Shown here: piece by piece, positions 17,428-26,593 of the stretch
Numbering within the stretch: the stretch's first letter is position 1
How the letters are laid out: every line of letters starts with the position of its first letter
Assembly (NCBI RefSeq): GCF_000381905.1
Contig: NZ_KB907245.1
Span: forward strand, 64,951 to 128,950
DNA length: 64,000 bases
Source of the DNA: Paenibacillus fonticola DSM 21315
GTDB taxonomy: Bacteria; Bacillota; Bacilli; Paenibacillales; Paenibacillaceae
Reading direction: 5' to 3'
Notes under the pieces: model-generated
Told to the model about the DNA's origin: nothing
What the model saw: the letters and a program-made list of their open reading frames with translations, nothing else
Databases searched by the model: none
Program-made: the position numbers and the translations under genes

Positions 17428-17671
17428 TTATAGCCCTCCTTTCTCCCCAGCCTTCAGGGGAATGAACAGCTCGCAATGCGATATTCATGATTGTTGTTGA
17501 TCCGTATATAGCTAATCATAAACAAGGAGGGCGAGTCAAAGAAAAAATAACTGACATATTTTTAAATCATGGTTCAAAAAATGAAAATCCTTCGATTTTC
17601 TTGTCCTCTTTTCGGTGATACTATAGTGACATAGAGAATATTTGGAAGGAAAATTAGGAGGTTACCTGCTG

Positions 17672-18616
17672 ATGATTTTCACCATTTTGCTTATTGTCAT
17701 ATTGGTTGTGCTGCTGGGCGCCAGCCTTGTGGCACGCTTCGCTTTTCGCCAAATGACTCAAATGAAGCTGCAGACATACGAAAGTATTTTTGGCTACCTG
17801 GAGAAAAGCGGTATATATTCCCGTGAGCGCTTTGAATTGCTTGATAAAAAAGAGGTTAAGGTTACTTCCAGGGATGGCCTTACATTATGCGGTTACATCC
17901 TGCACACGAGACCTGACTCGAAACAGTGGATGATCATCGTTCACGGATACACCGTATCGCTGCATGTATCTGCCCAATATGTGGACATGTTCCAGGAGGA
18001 GGGATTTAACATCCTGCTCATCGATCAGCGCCGGCATGGGAACAGTGAAGGTAAATACACGACCTATGGCTACCATGAAAAATACGATGTGCAGACCTGG
18101 GTGACATGGCTGCTTGAAAATTACGGGAGCGAGATTACGATCGGTCTGCATGGCCAGTCCTTTGGGGGCGGAACCGTATTGGAGTACCTCAGCATCGCTC
18201 ACCCTAATGTTAAATTTGTAATCGCAGATTGCCCTTATTCCGATTTGACCGAGCTTATGTCATATCAATTAAGGGTGCTAAATAAATTGCCCGCATTTCC
18301 GCTCCTTCCCCTGATCGACAGGCAGATGGAACGAAAAGCGGGCTTCAGGCTAAGACAGGTAAGTCCGCTTAAAGCGGTCGAACAAAGCTCCTTGCCTGTT
18401 CTATTTGTTCACGGCACAGATGATCGCTACGTACCTACTCACATGAGCAAAGACCTTTATGAACATAAGCCAGAGCCAAAAAGACTGCTGCTTGTAGACG
18501 GAGCCGAGCATGCGAATGCCTATAGCGTCGATCCAAAGCGGTATTCAGAAGAAGTACATTCCTTCATACATGATGCACTTGCAGCTCCTGCTGTAAAATC
18601 TTTGCCCAGCATTTGA
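17672..18616 (+). CDS. Membrane-anchored alpha/beta hydrolase
   Basis: A serine hydrolase of 314 residues, held in the membrane by one helix at residues 2-22. The nucleophile is Ser163 in GQSFGG, the acid is in HGTDDRYVP, and the histidine is in GAEHANA. The oxyanion motif HGYTV follows strand 3. It resembles the YfhR/BAAT-like group; the substrate is unknown. I start at the ATG 17672, ten bases after AGGAGG. The last 97 bp lie antisense to the 3' end of the spo0E-like gene. No terminator is seen until 18917, beyond that gene, so its mRNA may cover all of it. Confidence 0.85.
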   Translation: MIFTILLIVILVVLLGASLVARFAFRQMTQMKLQTYESIFGYLEKSGIYSRERFELLDKKEVKVTSRDGLTLCGYILHTRPDSKQWMIIVHGYTVSLHVSAQYVDMFQEEGFNILLIDQRRHGNSEGKYTTYGYHEKYDVQTWVTWLLENYGSEITIGLHGQSFGGGTVLEYLSIAHPNVKFVIADCPYSDLTELMSYQLRVLNKLPAFPLLPLIDRQMERKAGFRLRQVSPLKAVEQSSLPVLFVHGTDDRYVPTHMSKDLYEHKPEPKRLLLVDGAEHANAYSVDPKRYSEEVHSFIHDALAAPAVKSLPSI

Positions 18617-18804
18617 TTCTGCGCAAGCACAATATATTTATCGAGACGCTGACTTAGCTCCAACACCGTCTCACTACTAAAGCTGCTATTTCCCGCGGCA
18701 TTCATTAACTCTGATCGAAGGTTCTCGATAATGTCCATCAGTTCCCCGCTTACCTTGGGGCGATTGGTGCGCCGGCCCATTTCCTTTAGTGCATTGAAAG
18801 CCAT
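18520..18804 (-). CDS. Spo0E-family aspartyl-phosphate phosphatase
   Basis: A 94-residue protein whose central part matches the Spo0E family: a helix with LMDIIENLRSELMNAA and the signature SQRLDKYIVLAQN at about residues 50-62. Such proteins dephosphorylate Spo0A-P and delay sporulation. The C-terminal 30 residues (from GKDFTAG on) lie over the antisense hydrolase gene and have no family match, so the gene may have been lengthened by loss of its original stop. The start region has GAGAGAAGGTG just upstream. Confidence 0.82.
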   Translation of the reverse strand: MAFNALKEMGRRTNRPKVSGELMDIIENLRSELMNAAGNSSFSSETVLELSQRLDKYIVLAQNQMLGKDFTAGAASASCMKECTSSEYRFGSTL

Positions 18805-19170
18805 ATGTTCACCTTCTCTCTACTGTTCAACACTATCATAACCTATGATGCCAAAAAACATATTTTTCAAAAAAGCAAAATATTAACATTATTTGTCGAT
18901 CTTTAGGAGTCTGTAAAAGGAGGAGCCCCGGGACAAATCCCAGGCTCCTCCTTCGTTTTCCGTACGGTATCAAATTTATCCCTTTGCGATTATCAGGCGC
19001 GATTTAACTGCCTTTACGCCCTTTAGTCAATAAATAGCTAACATTTACGTAATTTTCATCTCACCGTAATATAAGGTATTATATTAAAGTATTTATATAG
19101 TTGTGTAAATGGAGTGTAAGCCGGACATTAATCTGCGCTCGAGCTATATTTTTGAAAGGAAGGGAATAGA
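18805..19170. other. Intergenic region between divergent spo0E-like and LTA synthase genes
   Basis: These 366 bases hold no ORF that I can support. The only structure is the hairpin at 18917-18953. The DNA from 19020 to 19120 is AT-rich and probably contains the promoter of the LTA synthase gene, but I see no convincing -35/-10 pair. Confidence 0.6.
18917..18961 (+). terminator. Hairpin, possible distal terminator of the hydrolase transcript
   Basis: AAGGAGGAGCC (18917-18927) and GGCTCCTCCTT (18943-18953) form a perfect 11-bp stem, strengthened by an inner GGG/CCC pair, followed by CGTTTTCC. No plus-strand gene ends closer than 18616, so the likely user is the hydrolase mRNA. The T run is weak. 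Confidence 0.55.
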
Positions 19171-21039
19171 GTGTCCTTGATTACTCGTATCCGATTATCC
19201 AATACAAAACCGTTTGTCTTTTTTTCCATAGTTATGATTCTTAAAATTTATATCGCCTGGTTCGCTATTTTCGACGGCGCACAGCCATGGGGCCCTCTGC
19301 TGAAGGAAATCCCTTTTATTTGGGCCGCCTTCTCTTTGATTGAATGGTTCTCATCTAAGCGGAAAATCGGCATTTATCTCGTCGTCAACTTTATTATCAC
19401 AGCAGTTCTATTCGCTGCCATTATGTATTATAAATATTACGGCGTCTTTGTTACTTATCACGCCCTTCAGCAGGTCAATCAGGTTACAGCGGTTAAGAAC
19501 AGCGTATTTTCACTGCTCAGCCCGCACTACCTGTTAATATTTCTGGATATCGTCGTGCTCGGCTTCTGGCTGATGCGCAAAAAACGGGCCCACAAGCTAA
19601 AAAGCTTGTTCAACTTAAACCGTATTCGCGGGAGTGTGGCGGCGGTGATCTTCGCGGTTTCGGTTGCTCTCTGTATTTTTAATATTTGGCCGAACCGGGC
19701 TACTATGAATGAAATCAAACAGGCGGAGCAAATGGGCATTCTCAATTATGAAACCTACGCCATATTCAAAAGCAAGGACGAGGATCTGACGAACAAGAAA
19801 GAAATTACGCAGGCAAAAATAAATAAAATCAAAGGCACTGCCCCTGTTGCGGAACCTGCATATTTCGGGGCAGACCAAGGCAAAAATGTCATTATAATTC
19901 AAATGGAGTCGTTCCAGAACTTCCTGATTGATTTTAAAGTTGGCGGCAAGGAAGTGACGCCGACGATGAACAAACTTGCCCGGGAAAACACTTATTTTAA
20001 GCATTTTTATCAAATGGTCGGTCAGGGGAATACTTCGGATGCCGAATTCGTTGTCAATACGTCGTTTTATATTCCATATAACGAAGCGGCAACGCAAAAC
20101 TACGCATCGAAGCAGCTGCCGAGTTTGCCGAAGCTGTTGAAGGCTCATGGCTATGATACCGCCACTTTCCATACTAATGTCGTTGATTTCTGGAACCGAC
20201 GTGCGTTATATGACGCCCTCGGATTTGACCGGTTCTATGATAAAACGTTTTTTGGCAGTGACGATACTGTATTCTTTGGTCCTTCTGACGAGGTGCTCTA
20301 TAAGAAAACAATCGAAGAAATTCAAAAAATGCATGATGCCGATCGGCCATTTTATGCTCATGTGCTTTCGATGACAGCGCACCATCCATTTACTCTGCCG
20401 GATGATAAACGATCGTTACCCTTACCGGAGCGGTATCAGGACAATATGGTCGGAGATTATATCCAGTCGCAAAATTACGCAGACCACGCTTTGGGTGAAT
20501 TTATCGAAGACCTGAAGCAAAGAGGCATTTGGGACGAGAGCATTATAATGATCTACGGCGACCATCTCGGCCTGCCCATGTACTCCCTGGACAAACAAGG
20601 CCTGGAGCTTATGAAGGAAATCTACGGCAAAGAGTACAGCTATATCGATATGATCAACATTCCGCTGATCGTTTCAGCGCCAAATATATCCGAACCAGCC
20701 GTAATGGATACGGTCGGCGGGCAGGTGGATATTTTACCTACGCTGACTAATTTGCTGGGTATCTCCCTCGATAACCAGCTCCATTTCGGTCAGGACTTGT
20801 TCAATCAGTCCTATAATTTGCTGCCGCAGCGGTACTATTTGCCTTCAGGATCATTCCTGAATGACAAAGCCTTGTTCATTCCTGGCGTTGAGTACGGCGA
20901 CGGAAATCATTATCCATTTACCCCAGACAGTAACGAACGGATGCTGACAACGGAAAATGAATATACCCGTGCACTGGATCTATTGCATTTGTCCGACAGC
21001 TATGTACGCCAGCTTCCGGATATACCTGAGAGCTACTAG
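19171..21039 (+). CDS. LTA synthase family phosphoglycerol transferase
   Basis: A 622-residue enzyme of the LtaS family, which adds glycerol-phosphate from phosphatidylglycerol to lipoteichoic acid or primes that chain. Five N-terminal helices (about 15-185) precede the extracellular sulfatase-fold domain. Metal and catalytic residues are recognisable: Glu246 in IQMESF, the nucleophile Thr288 in GQGNTSDAEF, and GDHLG late in the domain. The start is GTG after GAAAGGAAGGG. Species of this group often carry several paralogues, so I do not give the symbol ltaS. It is monocistronic, ending at a hairpin at 21161. Confidence 0.93.
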   Translation: MSLITRIRLSNTKPFVFFSIVMILKIYIAWFAIFDGAQPWGPLLKEIPFIWAAFSLIEWFSSKRKIGIYLVVNFIITAVLFAAIMYYKYYGVFVTYHALQQVNQVTAVKNSVFSLLSPHYLLIFLDIVVLGFWLMRKKRAHKLKSLFNLNRIRGSVAAVIFAVSVALCIFNIWPNRATMNEIKQAEQMGILNYETYAIFKSKDEDLTNKKEITQAKINKIKGTAPVAEPAYFGADQGKNVIIIQMESFQNFLIDFKVGGKEVTPTMNKLARENTYFKHFYQMVGQGNTSDAEFVVNTSFYIPYNEAATQNYASKQLPSLPKLLKAHGYDTATFHTNVVDFWNRRALYDALGFDRFYDKTFFGSDDTVFFGPSDEVLYKKTIEEIQKMHDADRPFYAHVLSMTAHHPFTLPDDKRSLPLPERYQDNMVGDYIQSQNYADHALGEFIEDLKQRGIWDESIIMIYGDHLGLPMYSLDKQGLELMKEIYGKEYSYIDMINIPLIVSAPNISEPAVMDTVGGQVDILPTLTNLLGISLDNQLHFGQDLFNQSYNLLPQRYYLPSGSFLNDKALFIPGVEYGDGNHYPFTPDSNERMLTTENEYTRALDLLHLSDSYVRQLPDIPESY

Positions 21040-21436
21040 TCCTGTACTTATCCTTGCCACTAGTCTTGTTAGTAGCTTGTTATATAATAGCCTTGCATTT
21101 ATCCTGCGGCTAGCCTGGCTTTGGCTTCGGGCAAGCTGCAAGATCATACGCATATCCTTTACGGCCTTAATCCTGAATGTCATGGGGGTAAGGCCGTTTT
21201 ACTTTCCCCGTAGCCTTAGCCATTCGTAATTGTAAGCCATAGGTACCGGAGATAACCGGAGATCGACCCCGATATTGTCCTTGCCTTTTTCAAAGGTACT
21301 ATTTTTACGCCAATAATATTTTTCATGTTTCGCATCAAACTCTCATTCAGCAGGTTCCTAAGCAACTGCAACATCAGTAGAAGTTTGCACGTTGATAAAT
21401 TGGGAGGTGTTTACCTTGAATCAATTGGAGGTGTTC
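21040..21436 (+). other. Intergenic region after the LTA synthase gene
   Basis: It holds a terminator at 21161-21200. After that it is AT-rich DNA leading to the lipoprotein gene. Just before that gene the motif TTGGGAGGTG / TTGGAGGTG is duplicated about 20 bases apart, giving two ribosome sites in series. No other gene is seen. Confidence 0.6.
21161..21200 (+). terminator. Terminator downstream of the LTA synthase gene
   Basis: ACGGCCTTA (21161-21169) pairs with TAAGGCCGT (21189-21197), followed by TTTTAC. It lies 120 bases past the stop codon. Confidence 0.65.
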
Positions 21437-21973
21437 ATGTTGAATAAAATGTGGGTTGCTGTGATGGTGACTCTCTTTAGTTTGTTTGGTTGTCATTCTC
21501 CGGAAGTGGATGTTCAGCCGAAGGGAAATATAATATCAGACTCGCCGATGGAGAGCAGCGTAGATAACAATCGCTTTTCAGTCAGCAGCTCAATCCCCCA
21601 GCAAGTTGAGATGAACGAAGAGTTTACAATTTCGGCTTTCTTGCAAAATGAGACCGAACAAGATTTCACCATCGAAAGCAGACAGCGAATTTTTTATTTT
21701 ACAGTTAAGGATAGTACAGGTAAAAATATTAATACTATCGTCTTGCCGGATATGGGCATTCGTCAGACTTTTCCGGAAAGCGCAAAGATTACAGAGCAAT
21801 TTACATACAGAATTAAAACACCAGGAGTATATAGCATTACTGCAGTGGCTGAATTTACAGTGAACGAAGGGGATAGCAGCACAGTTTATAAAATGGAAAC
21901 GGAGGCCAGTAAGCTGGAGGTTATAGGAGAAGCGGCTACCGATGTATTTTCTAGGAAGGCAGACCGCCATTAG
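21437..21973 (+). CDS. Putative lipoprotein with one beta-sandwich (BsuPI-like) domain
   Basis: A small exported protein. A signal peptide ends in the lipobox LFGC, about residue 19 from the ATG at 21437. The rest (about 45-165) alternates beta strands, with phrases such as EFTISAFLQNETEQDF and TYRIKTPGVYSITAVAEF. This is reminiscent of the BsuPI/immunoglobulin-like fold found in secreted Bacillus proteins. The match is by pattern only. GGAGGTG stands three bases before the ATG; a TTG at 21416 has its own GGGAGGTG and would lengthen the signal peptide. Function is unknown. Confidence 0.65.
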   Translation: MLNKMWVAVMVTLFSLFGCHSPEVDVQPKGNIISDSPMESSVDNNRFSVSSSIPQQVEMNEEFTISAFLQNETEQDFTIESRQRIFYFTVKDSTGKNINTIVLPDMGIRQTFPESAKITEQFTYRIKTPGVYSITAVAEFTVNEGDSSTVYKMETEASKLEVIGEAATDVFSRKADRH

Positions 21974-22073
21974 CGGTAGTTTTTCTTGCGAATATACAAT
22001 TGTTCAGATCTGCTTAAAACTTACAAATTATCCAATATTAAGAAAACGGACAACATAATGTTCCAAACCTACT

Positions 22074-22116
22074 AAGAGCCTTGCCCCATTCGCTTTGCGG
22101 ACGGGGAGGCTCTTTA
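22074..22116. terminator. Hairpin between lipoprotein gene and MATE gene
   Basis: AAGAGCC (22074-22080) pairs with GGCTCTT (22108-22114), with an inner GCCCC/GGGG(A) extension. It lies between two convergent genes and can serve both. T runs are short on either side. Confidence 0.6.
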
Positions 22117-22171
22117 GGTTATGGCTTTTTCTAAACGTTTATGGCTTAAATCGCTTTAATCGAAAATTCAA

Positions 22172-23581
22172 TTAGGCTTCTACATAAGCGGATTCCTTCC
22201 GGAATGCTCCTCCGGTAGTCTGACTTCCTTGCAGTTCCGCCTCTTTCATCCGCAAAAACTTCCGGTTTCGCCAGCGGACGTAGCAGAAGATGCTGCGGAT
22301 ATATTCATCCGCGATCATACAGCCGTATATGGCAACAATCCCCCAACCTACGGAAATCCCCAGGACATAGGAGCAGCCGGTAGCCACGATCCACATGACC
22401 GTCAGCGATACGAACATCGTATATCTCGTATCCCCTACAGCATTCAACGCGTTCCCCAGCGTCATATTCAGGACTTTAGCAGGCTGCAGCGCCAGATTCA
22501 TCCAGAGCAGTGATCCGCAGATTAGCAATATCCCTTCGTCCTGCGTAAACAAACCTAATATATGTTTGCCGAACAGAACAAGGAGCCAGGTGTTGATAAT
22601 GACCAGCGGCAGCCCTGCTGACAACGAGCGGTATACCGCCTTGTAAGCCTCCTTCGTCCGGCCTGCACCGTATAGATGGGCAATTTGTATCTGTACGGCG
22701 AGAGCGAGGGAGAAGCCGAGCAGGAAGCAGAAGGTTTCCAAAGTACTCATGTACGTCCTCGCCGCCAGCTCCATGGAGCCAAGCGTCGCTATGAAAGAGT
22801 AAATAACGAGCTGCGAGAACACCCAGCTGCCCGAGTTGACCCCGAGCGGCCAGCCGATGACGAGCACTTCCTTGAACAGCTTGCGGTCGAACAGGGAGAT
22901 GTCGCGAACGCCGATTCTGCGTTCAAAGGCGACCAGGAACATAAGAAGCAGCATAATTGTCGCGAGCAAACGGCTCGTCACTGTGGAAATCGCCACCCCG
23001 GTCAGGCCGAGCTGCGGAAATCCAAGCTCTCCGAAAATAAAGCCATAGTTCATTACAATATGGATGATGTTCATCGCTACGGCAATGTACATCGGTCCCT
23101 TCGTATTGCCGGTGTTGCGAATCGCAGTGCTGAGCGCAGACATAAGCGCGGTCAGGATCATTCCTCCACCGACAATTGAGATGTACGGCATGGCCAGCGG
23201 CATCAGCTCCTCAGGCAGCTGCAGCATTCTCGCAATAGGGCCGGGAAGAGCCACGAGCATCAGGCTTAGGCCGAGGCCGATCAATGCCGTCACTTTTACC
23301 GAAATGACGGCGACAGTTCTGGCGTCCTCCTCGCGCCTCGAGCCAAGTTTCTGAGCAATGACGATTCCAGCTCCGCTCGCGACGGTAGCAAACAACGTCG
23401 TCAACGCATTGAAGAGCTGATTGGAGAAGCCGACAACCGCTACGGCATCATCCGAGATGCGGCTCACCATCAGCGTATCGACGGCGCCCAGCAGGAATTG
23501 CAGGAACATTTCAATGAAGATTGGCCAGGTCAGGACCCAAAGGCCGAATTTATCTTTCTCTCTACTCCGTATTTTTTTCAT
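22172..23581 (-). CDS. MATE-family multidrug/cation antiporter
   Basis: A 12-helix exporter of 469 residues in two homologous six-helix halves. The N-terminal half holds FIEMFLQFLLGAVDTLMVSR, typical of the NorM-like MATE branch, and the second half repeats the pattern at about residue 240 (VIGWPLGVNSGSWVFSQL). I chose the ATG at 23581 since GGAGG stands eight bases upstream; 13 more codons are open but unlikely. The gene is divergent from the AraC regulator, which is therefore a candidate controller. The substrate is unknown. Confidence 0.92.
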   Translation of the reverse strand: MKKIRSREKDKFGLWVLTWPIFIEMFLQFLLGAVDTLMVSRISDDAVAVVGFSNQLFNALTTLFATVASGAGIVIAQKLGSRREEDARTVAVISVKVTALIGLGLSLMLVALPGPIARMLQLPEELMPLAMPYISIVGGGMILTALMSALSTAIRNTGNTKGPMYIAVAMNIIHIVMNYGFIFGELGFPQLGLTGVAISTVTSRLLATIMLLLMFLVAFERRIGVRDISLFDRKLFKEVLVIGWPLGVNSGSWVFSQLVIYSFIATLGSMELAARTYMSTLETFCFLLGFSLALAVQIQIAHLYGAGRTKEAYKAVYRSLSAGLPLVIINTWLLVLFGKHILGLFTQDEGILLICGSLLWMNLALQPAKVLNMTLGNALNAVGDTRYTMFVSLTVMWIVATGCSYVLGISVGWGIVAIYGCMIADEYIRSIFCYVRWRNRKFLRMKEAELQGSQTTGGAFRKESAYVEA

Positions 23582-23887
23582 TATTACAACCTCCAGTATG
23601 GCGGAGAAGATATCAACCATCCGTAATATAACTTGTAAAAGCCGCTATAAAAGTCCCATTTCGCTTTTAGGCGGGAATTCGCTTTAAGCTGGTGCAGCCT
23701 TCCAGCCGCAGCGCTCCTCCGTTCCTTCAAAAGCAATCCAGGATGCAGATGCCTGACAATCATACTTTTTAACTAACTTTTAGCATGAGACACATTATAG
23801 ATGTTATATTGGAATGGATGTATCACTCAACCAACTGAATCTTTAAATATTCAAACCTGAATGCAATTGTACTAGGAGGTTGTTCGC

Positions 23888-24781
23888 ATGTCTGTCATTC
23901 AATTTACAGTTCCTCCCCTTCCCCACTATATCGCTAGCGGCTTGTCCCTGCTGAGTGCAGGGCAAAAGCATCCCAGCCGTCAAAATATCGATGTGTTCGA
24001 TCTTCTGCTCGTCGACAAAGGCTGCCTCTACATGGGCGAGGAAGGACGCAGCTATGAGGTCAGCGAAGGGCATGCGCTCATTTTGCGGCCAGACAGCTAC
24101 CACTATGCGGTAGCCGACTGCAAGGAGGATACGCTTTATCATTGGCTTCATTTTCATACAAGCTCCAGTTGGACCGTCGAGACGGAGAGATGCGGCGAGC
24201 ATTTCTGCACGGGCGATGATCGTCCGGGGTATATGCCGGCATCGGCTTTTTCCACATGGACGTTCAGTGTGCCGGTCCCCCAATTTACGAAGGTCGTGCA
24301 GCCGCAGAAGCTGAGCGATACCATTACGGAGTTGACCGATTTGAACCGGAGCCTGCATATCTCCGGTGCCAAGCTGCGCCAGCAAACGCTGTTTCAGGAA
24401 GTGATCTCCCTCTTGTCCGCCTCCCTCGGCATGAACGGACCGTCCCCGCAATCGATTTGCGCGGAGCGGGCCGCCTCGTATCTAAGGGAGCATTACAAGG
24501 AACAGTTCTCGGCCAAGCGGCTCGGCGAGAGCATCAACTTTCATCCCGTCTATATCGCCCGCTGCATGCAGAAGGTCTTCGGCTGCTCGCCTGCGGCCTA
24601 CCTGCAGCGTTACCGGATCGAGCAGTCCAAGCTGCTGCTTCTGCAGAGCAATTATACGGTGGAGCGGATCGCCGAGGAGGTCGGGTTCAACCACCCCGCC
24701 TATTTTACCGCCAGCTTTACCAAAATTGAGGGCCTGTCCCCCCGCAAGTATCGTCAGCGTTTTGCGTGGATTAATCAATAG
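23888..24781 (+). CDS. AraC-family transcriptional regulator
   Basis: A 297-residue regulator. The N-terminal half is a cupin-like sensing domain (HALILRPDSYHYAV). The C-terminal 100 residues carry two helix-turn-helix motifs with SINFHPVYIARCMQKVFG and the family signature VERIAEEVGFNHPAYFTASFTKIEGLSPRKYRQ. This fold fits regulators of carbohydrate or siderophore genes, but the effector is unknown. AGGAGG precedes the ATG. It is divergent from the MATE exporter gene with a 306-base gap, a classic regulator-target arrangement. Confidence 0.9.
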   Translation: MSVIQFTVPPLPHYIASGLSLLSAGQKHPSRQNIDVFDLLLVDKGCLYMGEEGRSYEVSEGHALILRPDSYHYAVADCKEDTLYHWLHFHTSSSWTVETERCGEHFCTGDDRPGYMPASAFSTWTFSVPVPQFTKVVQPQKLSDTITELTDLNRSLHISGAKLRQQTLFQEVISLLSASLGMNGPSPQSICAERAASYLREHYKEQFSAKRLGESINFHPVYIARCMQKVFGCSPAAYLQRYRIEQSKLLLLQSNYTVERIAEEVGFNHPAYFTASFTKIEGLSPRKYRQRFAWINQ

Positions 24782-24903
24782 TGGCTTCTTATACGATAAA
24801 ATGTGACACGATCCTTTGCTATAGCAGATCAACTCTACTATAATTCAAGTAGGTCTCTGCTATTATTTCATTATGACCAAAACCTATTACTGGGGGAAAT
24901 GCG

Positions 24904-25764
24904 TTGACACAAGTTAAAATATTCGCGGACAGTATTTCTGACGTACCGGGCTCTTGGATCGAACAGCATGATATCGGTATCGTTCCGCTATATGTCGTGT
25001 TCGGTGAAACAGCTTATAAGGACAAGCTTGAAATCACCACAACCGACATTTACCGCAGGGTGGATGAAGGTGGAGAACTGCCCGGGACGGCGGCGCCTTC
25101 GCCAGCTGATTTCGTCGCTGCCTTCGCGCCCTGCATTGAGCAAGGACAGGACATCGTATTTATCAGCATGTCCTCGAAGCTCTCTTCCACCTACCAGAAC
25201 GCGCTCATTGCAGCGGAGGAGTTTCCAGCTGGGTGTGTGCGGGTCGTCGACTCGATGCACGTATCCGGCGGCGTTGCGCTCCTCGTACTCAAAGCCGCTT
25301 TGGCGGCAAAGGACGGTGCTAGCCCGCAGCGGATCGTCGAGCTTGTTGAGGAATGGCGCGAGCGCGTCGAGATGGAAGTGCTTGTGGACAGCCTGGATTA
25401 TTTGCATAGGGGCGGCCGTGTCTCCAGCGTTCAGCACATGATCGGCAGCCTGCTCAAAATTCGCCCCGTGCTGCGAATCAAGGACGGCTTCGTCATTTCC
25501 GCCGATAAATATAGAGGCAAAACGGAGAAGGCTGTTCAGCGGATGCTGCAGAATCTCCTCGACAATTTTCAGAAGATTGATCGTGATTTAATCATCGTGG
25601 CCCAGACGCTTGCCGAGAAAGCTGCGGATTATATCCGGACAACGCTGCTGGAGCAGACGGATGCGAAAGAAGTAGCCATTATCGAAGGCGGCTGCGCGAT
25701 TTCCTGCCATTGCGGCCCTCGTACCGTTGCCATTATGTATATGCGCAAAGCTGCCCAGGCCTAG
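24904..25764 (+). CDS. DegV/FakB-family fatty-acid-binding protein
   Basis: A soluble 286-residue protein that binds a fatty acid and presents it to fatty-acid kinase FakA for phosphorylation. The family begins with the ADSISDVP motif at residues 8-15. The SMSSKLSSTYQNA loop (about 89-101), which holds the carboxylate, and the LDYLHRGGRVS motif are both present. The start is TTG, eight bases after GGGGGA. It stands alone; no fakA gene is in the window. It is one of several paralogues that such genomes usually carry. Confidence 0.9.
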   Translation: MTQVKIFADSISDVPGSWIEQHDIGIVPLYVVFGETAYKDKLEITTTDIYRRVDEGGELPGTAAPSPADFVAAFAPCIEQGQDIVFISMSSKLSSTYQNALIAAEEFPAGCVRVVDSMHVSGGVALLVLKAALAAKDGASPQRIVELVEEWRERVEMEVLVDSLDYLHRGGRVSSVQHMIGSLLKIRPVLRIKDGFVISADKYRGKTEKAVQRMLQNLLDNFQKIDRDLIIVAQTLAEKAADYIRTTLLEQTDAKEVAIIEGGCAISCHCGPRTVAIMYMRKAAQA

Positions 25765-26155
25765 TATTCGCTTGGCGAATTTGTGGAACTTTGCAGGATT
25801 GTGGCGCTTTAATGCAACTCGTGTGATGCTTGGATCGTACTTGTATTGCACTTGGTTCGTGCTTAGTTCGTACTTGGTTCGTACTTGGTTCGTACTTGGT
25901 TCGTACCTGGTTCGTACCTGGTTCGTACCTTGTTGTACTTGGATTGTGCTTTGCTGGCGCTCAATGGCCTTGTTTGACCGCTCTTTTCCCCGGATGGGCT
26001 GTATGCCCCGGTAAAAAGCGGTCTTTTTGCTATAATAGTACTCGAAGTGCAACTGCTTCGACATTGCATATGGAAACTTTTCGAGCAAATACTACGTAAT
26101 ATCTCATAATGAGGAACTCCTATTTTGAACGGATGACACCGGAGGTGAATAGAGA
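25765..26155. other. Intergenic region with an 11-bp repeat array
   Basis: Apart from the array described separately, the 391 bases hold no supported gene. An open frame on the minus strand crosses both the array and the end of the DegV gene, but it has no ribosome site and its translation is just the repeat. A ribosome site and start for the coiled-coil protein close the region. Confidence 0.6.
25829..25948 (+). repeat. Array of eleven 11-bp units
   Basis: The unit is CTTGGTTCGTA. Eleven units run head to tail, ten of 11 bp and one of 10 bp. Three adjacent units in the middle are identical and the outer ones are degenerate, as expected for an array that grows in its centre. It lies in the space between the DegV gene and the coiled-coil membrane protein gene. 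Confidence 0.9.
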
Positions 26156-26563
26156 ATGAAGCAAGGTTTAGTGCGCATCGTCTCAGTCGTATTGGCGACT
26201 GTATTTTTCGCCGGATTAACAAATGCATCCCGCGCCGAGGCGGGATATTTCGACGATTTTTTCAAAGGTGTTAAGGTGCTGTCCGAGCTTCCTAATGATA
26301 TTAATGAAATTAAGGAAAACTATCAGGTCACCTTGGACAGGCTGGAGGAAGCGCAGGGGACATTGGAAGCCTATCGTCAGCAGAACGAAGAGCTCATGGC
26401 CAGCAACAAGGAGTTGGCCGCAACGGTATCCGCTTTGACCGAAGCCCAGGAAGTCCGCGATGCCAAAGCCCGCAAAACGCGGATTATGTTGATTACGGGC
26501 GCCGCTCTGCTTGCAGGATATTTCATTCTCCTTCGTGTGATCCGCGTTGTGCTGCGGAGGTAG
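26156..26563 (+). CDS. Exported coiled-coil protein with C-terminal membrane helix
   Basis: I do not recognise a named family. The 135-residue protein has a signal peptide (about 1-29, ending NASRAEA), a predicted coiled coil (about 45-105, EIKENYQVTLDRLEEAQ... to ALTEAQEVRDAKA), then one membrane helix (about 112-130) and a basic tail. It is therefore anchored at the C-terminus with the coil outside. GGAGGTG precedes the ATG. It is four bases from the next gene, which encodes an AIM24 protein, so the two are co-translated and probably act together. Confidence 0.75.
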   Translation: MKQGLVRIVSVVLATVFFAGLTNASRAEAGYFDDFFKGVKVLSELPNDINEIKENYQVTLDRLEEAQGTLEAYRQQNEELMASNKELAATVSALTEAQEVRDAKARKTRIMLITGAALLAGYFILLRVIRVVLRR

Positions 26564-26593
26564 TTCTTGAGAGGGGAGGAAGGGGGTAAAAGG

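Noticed and set aside
18917-18953. Terminator of the spo0E-like gene
   Set aside because: It is upstream of that gene's start on the minus strand, so it cannot terminate that transcript.
25588-26088. Minus-strand open frame of 166 codons across the 11-bp array
   Set aside because: It overlaps the DegV gene antisense, has no ribosome site, and its translation is just the repeat sequence.
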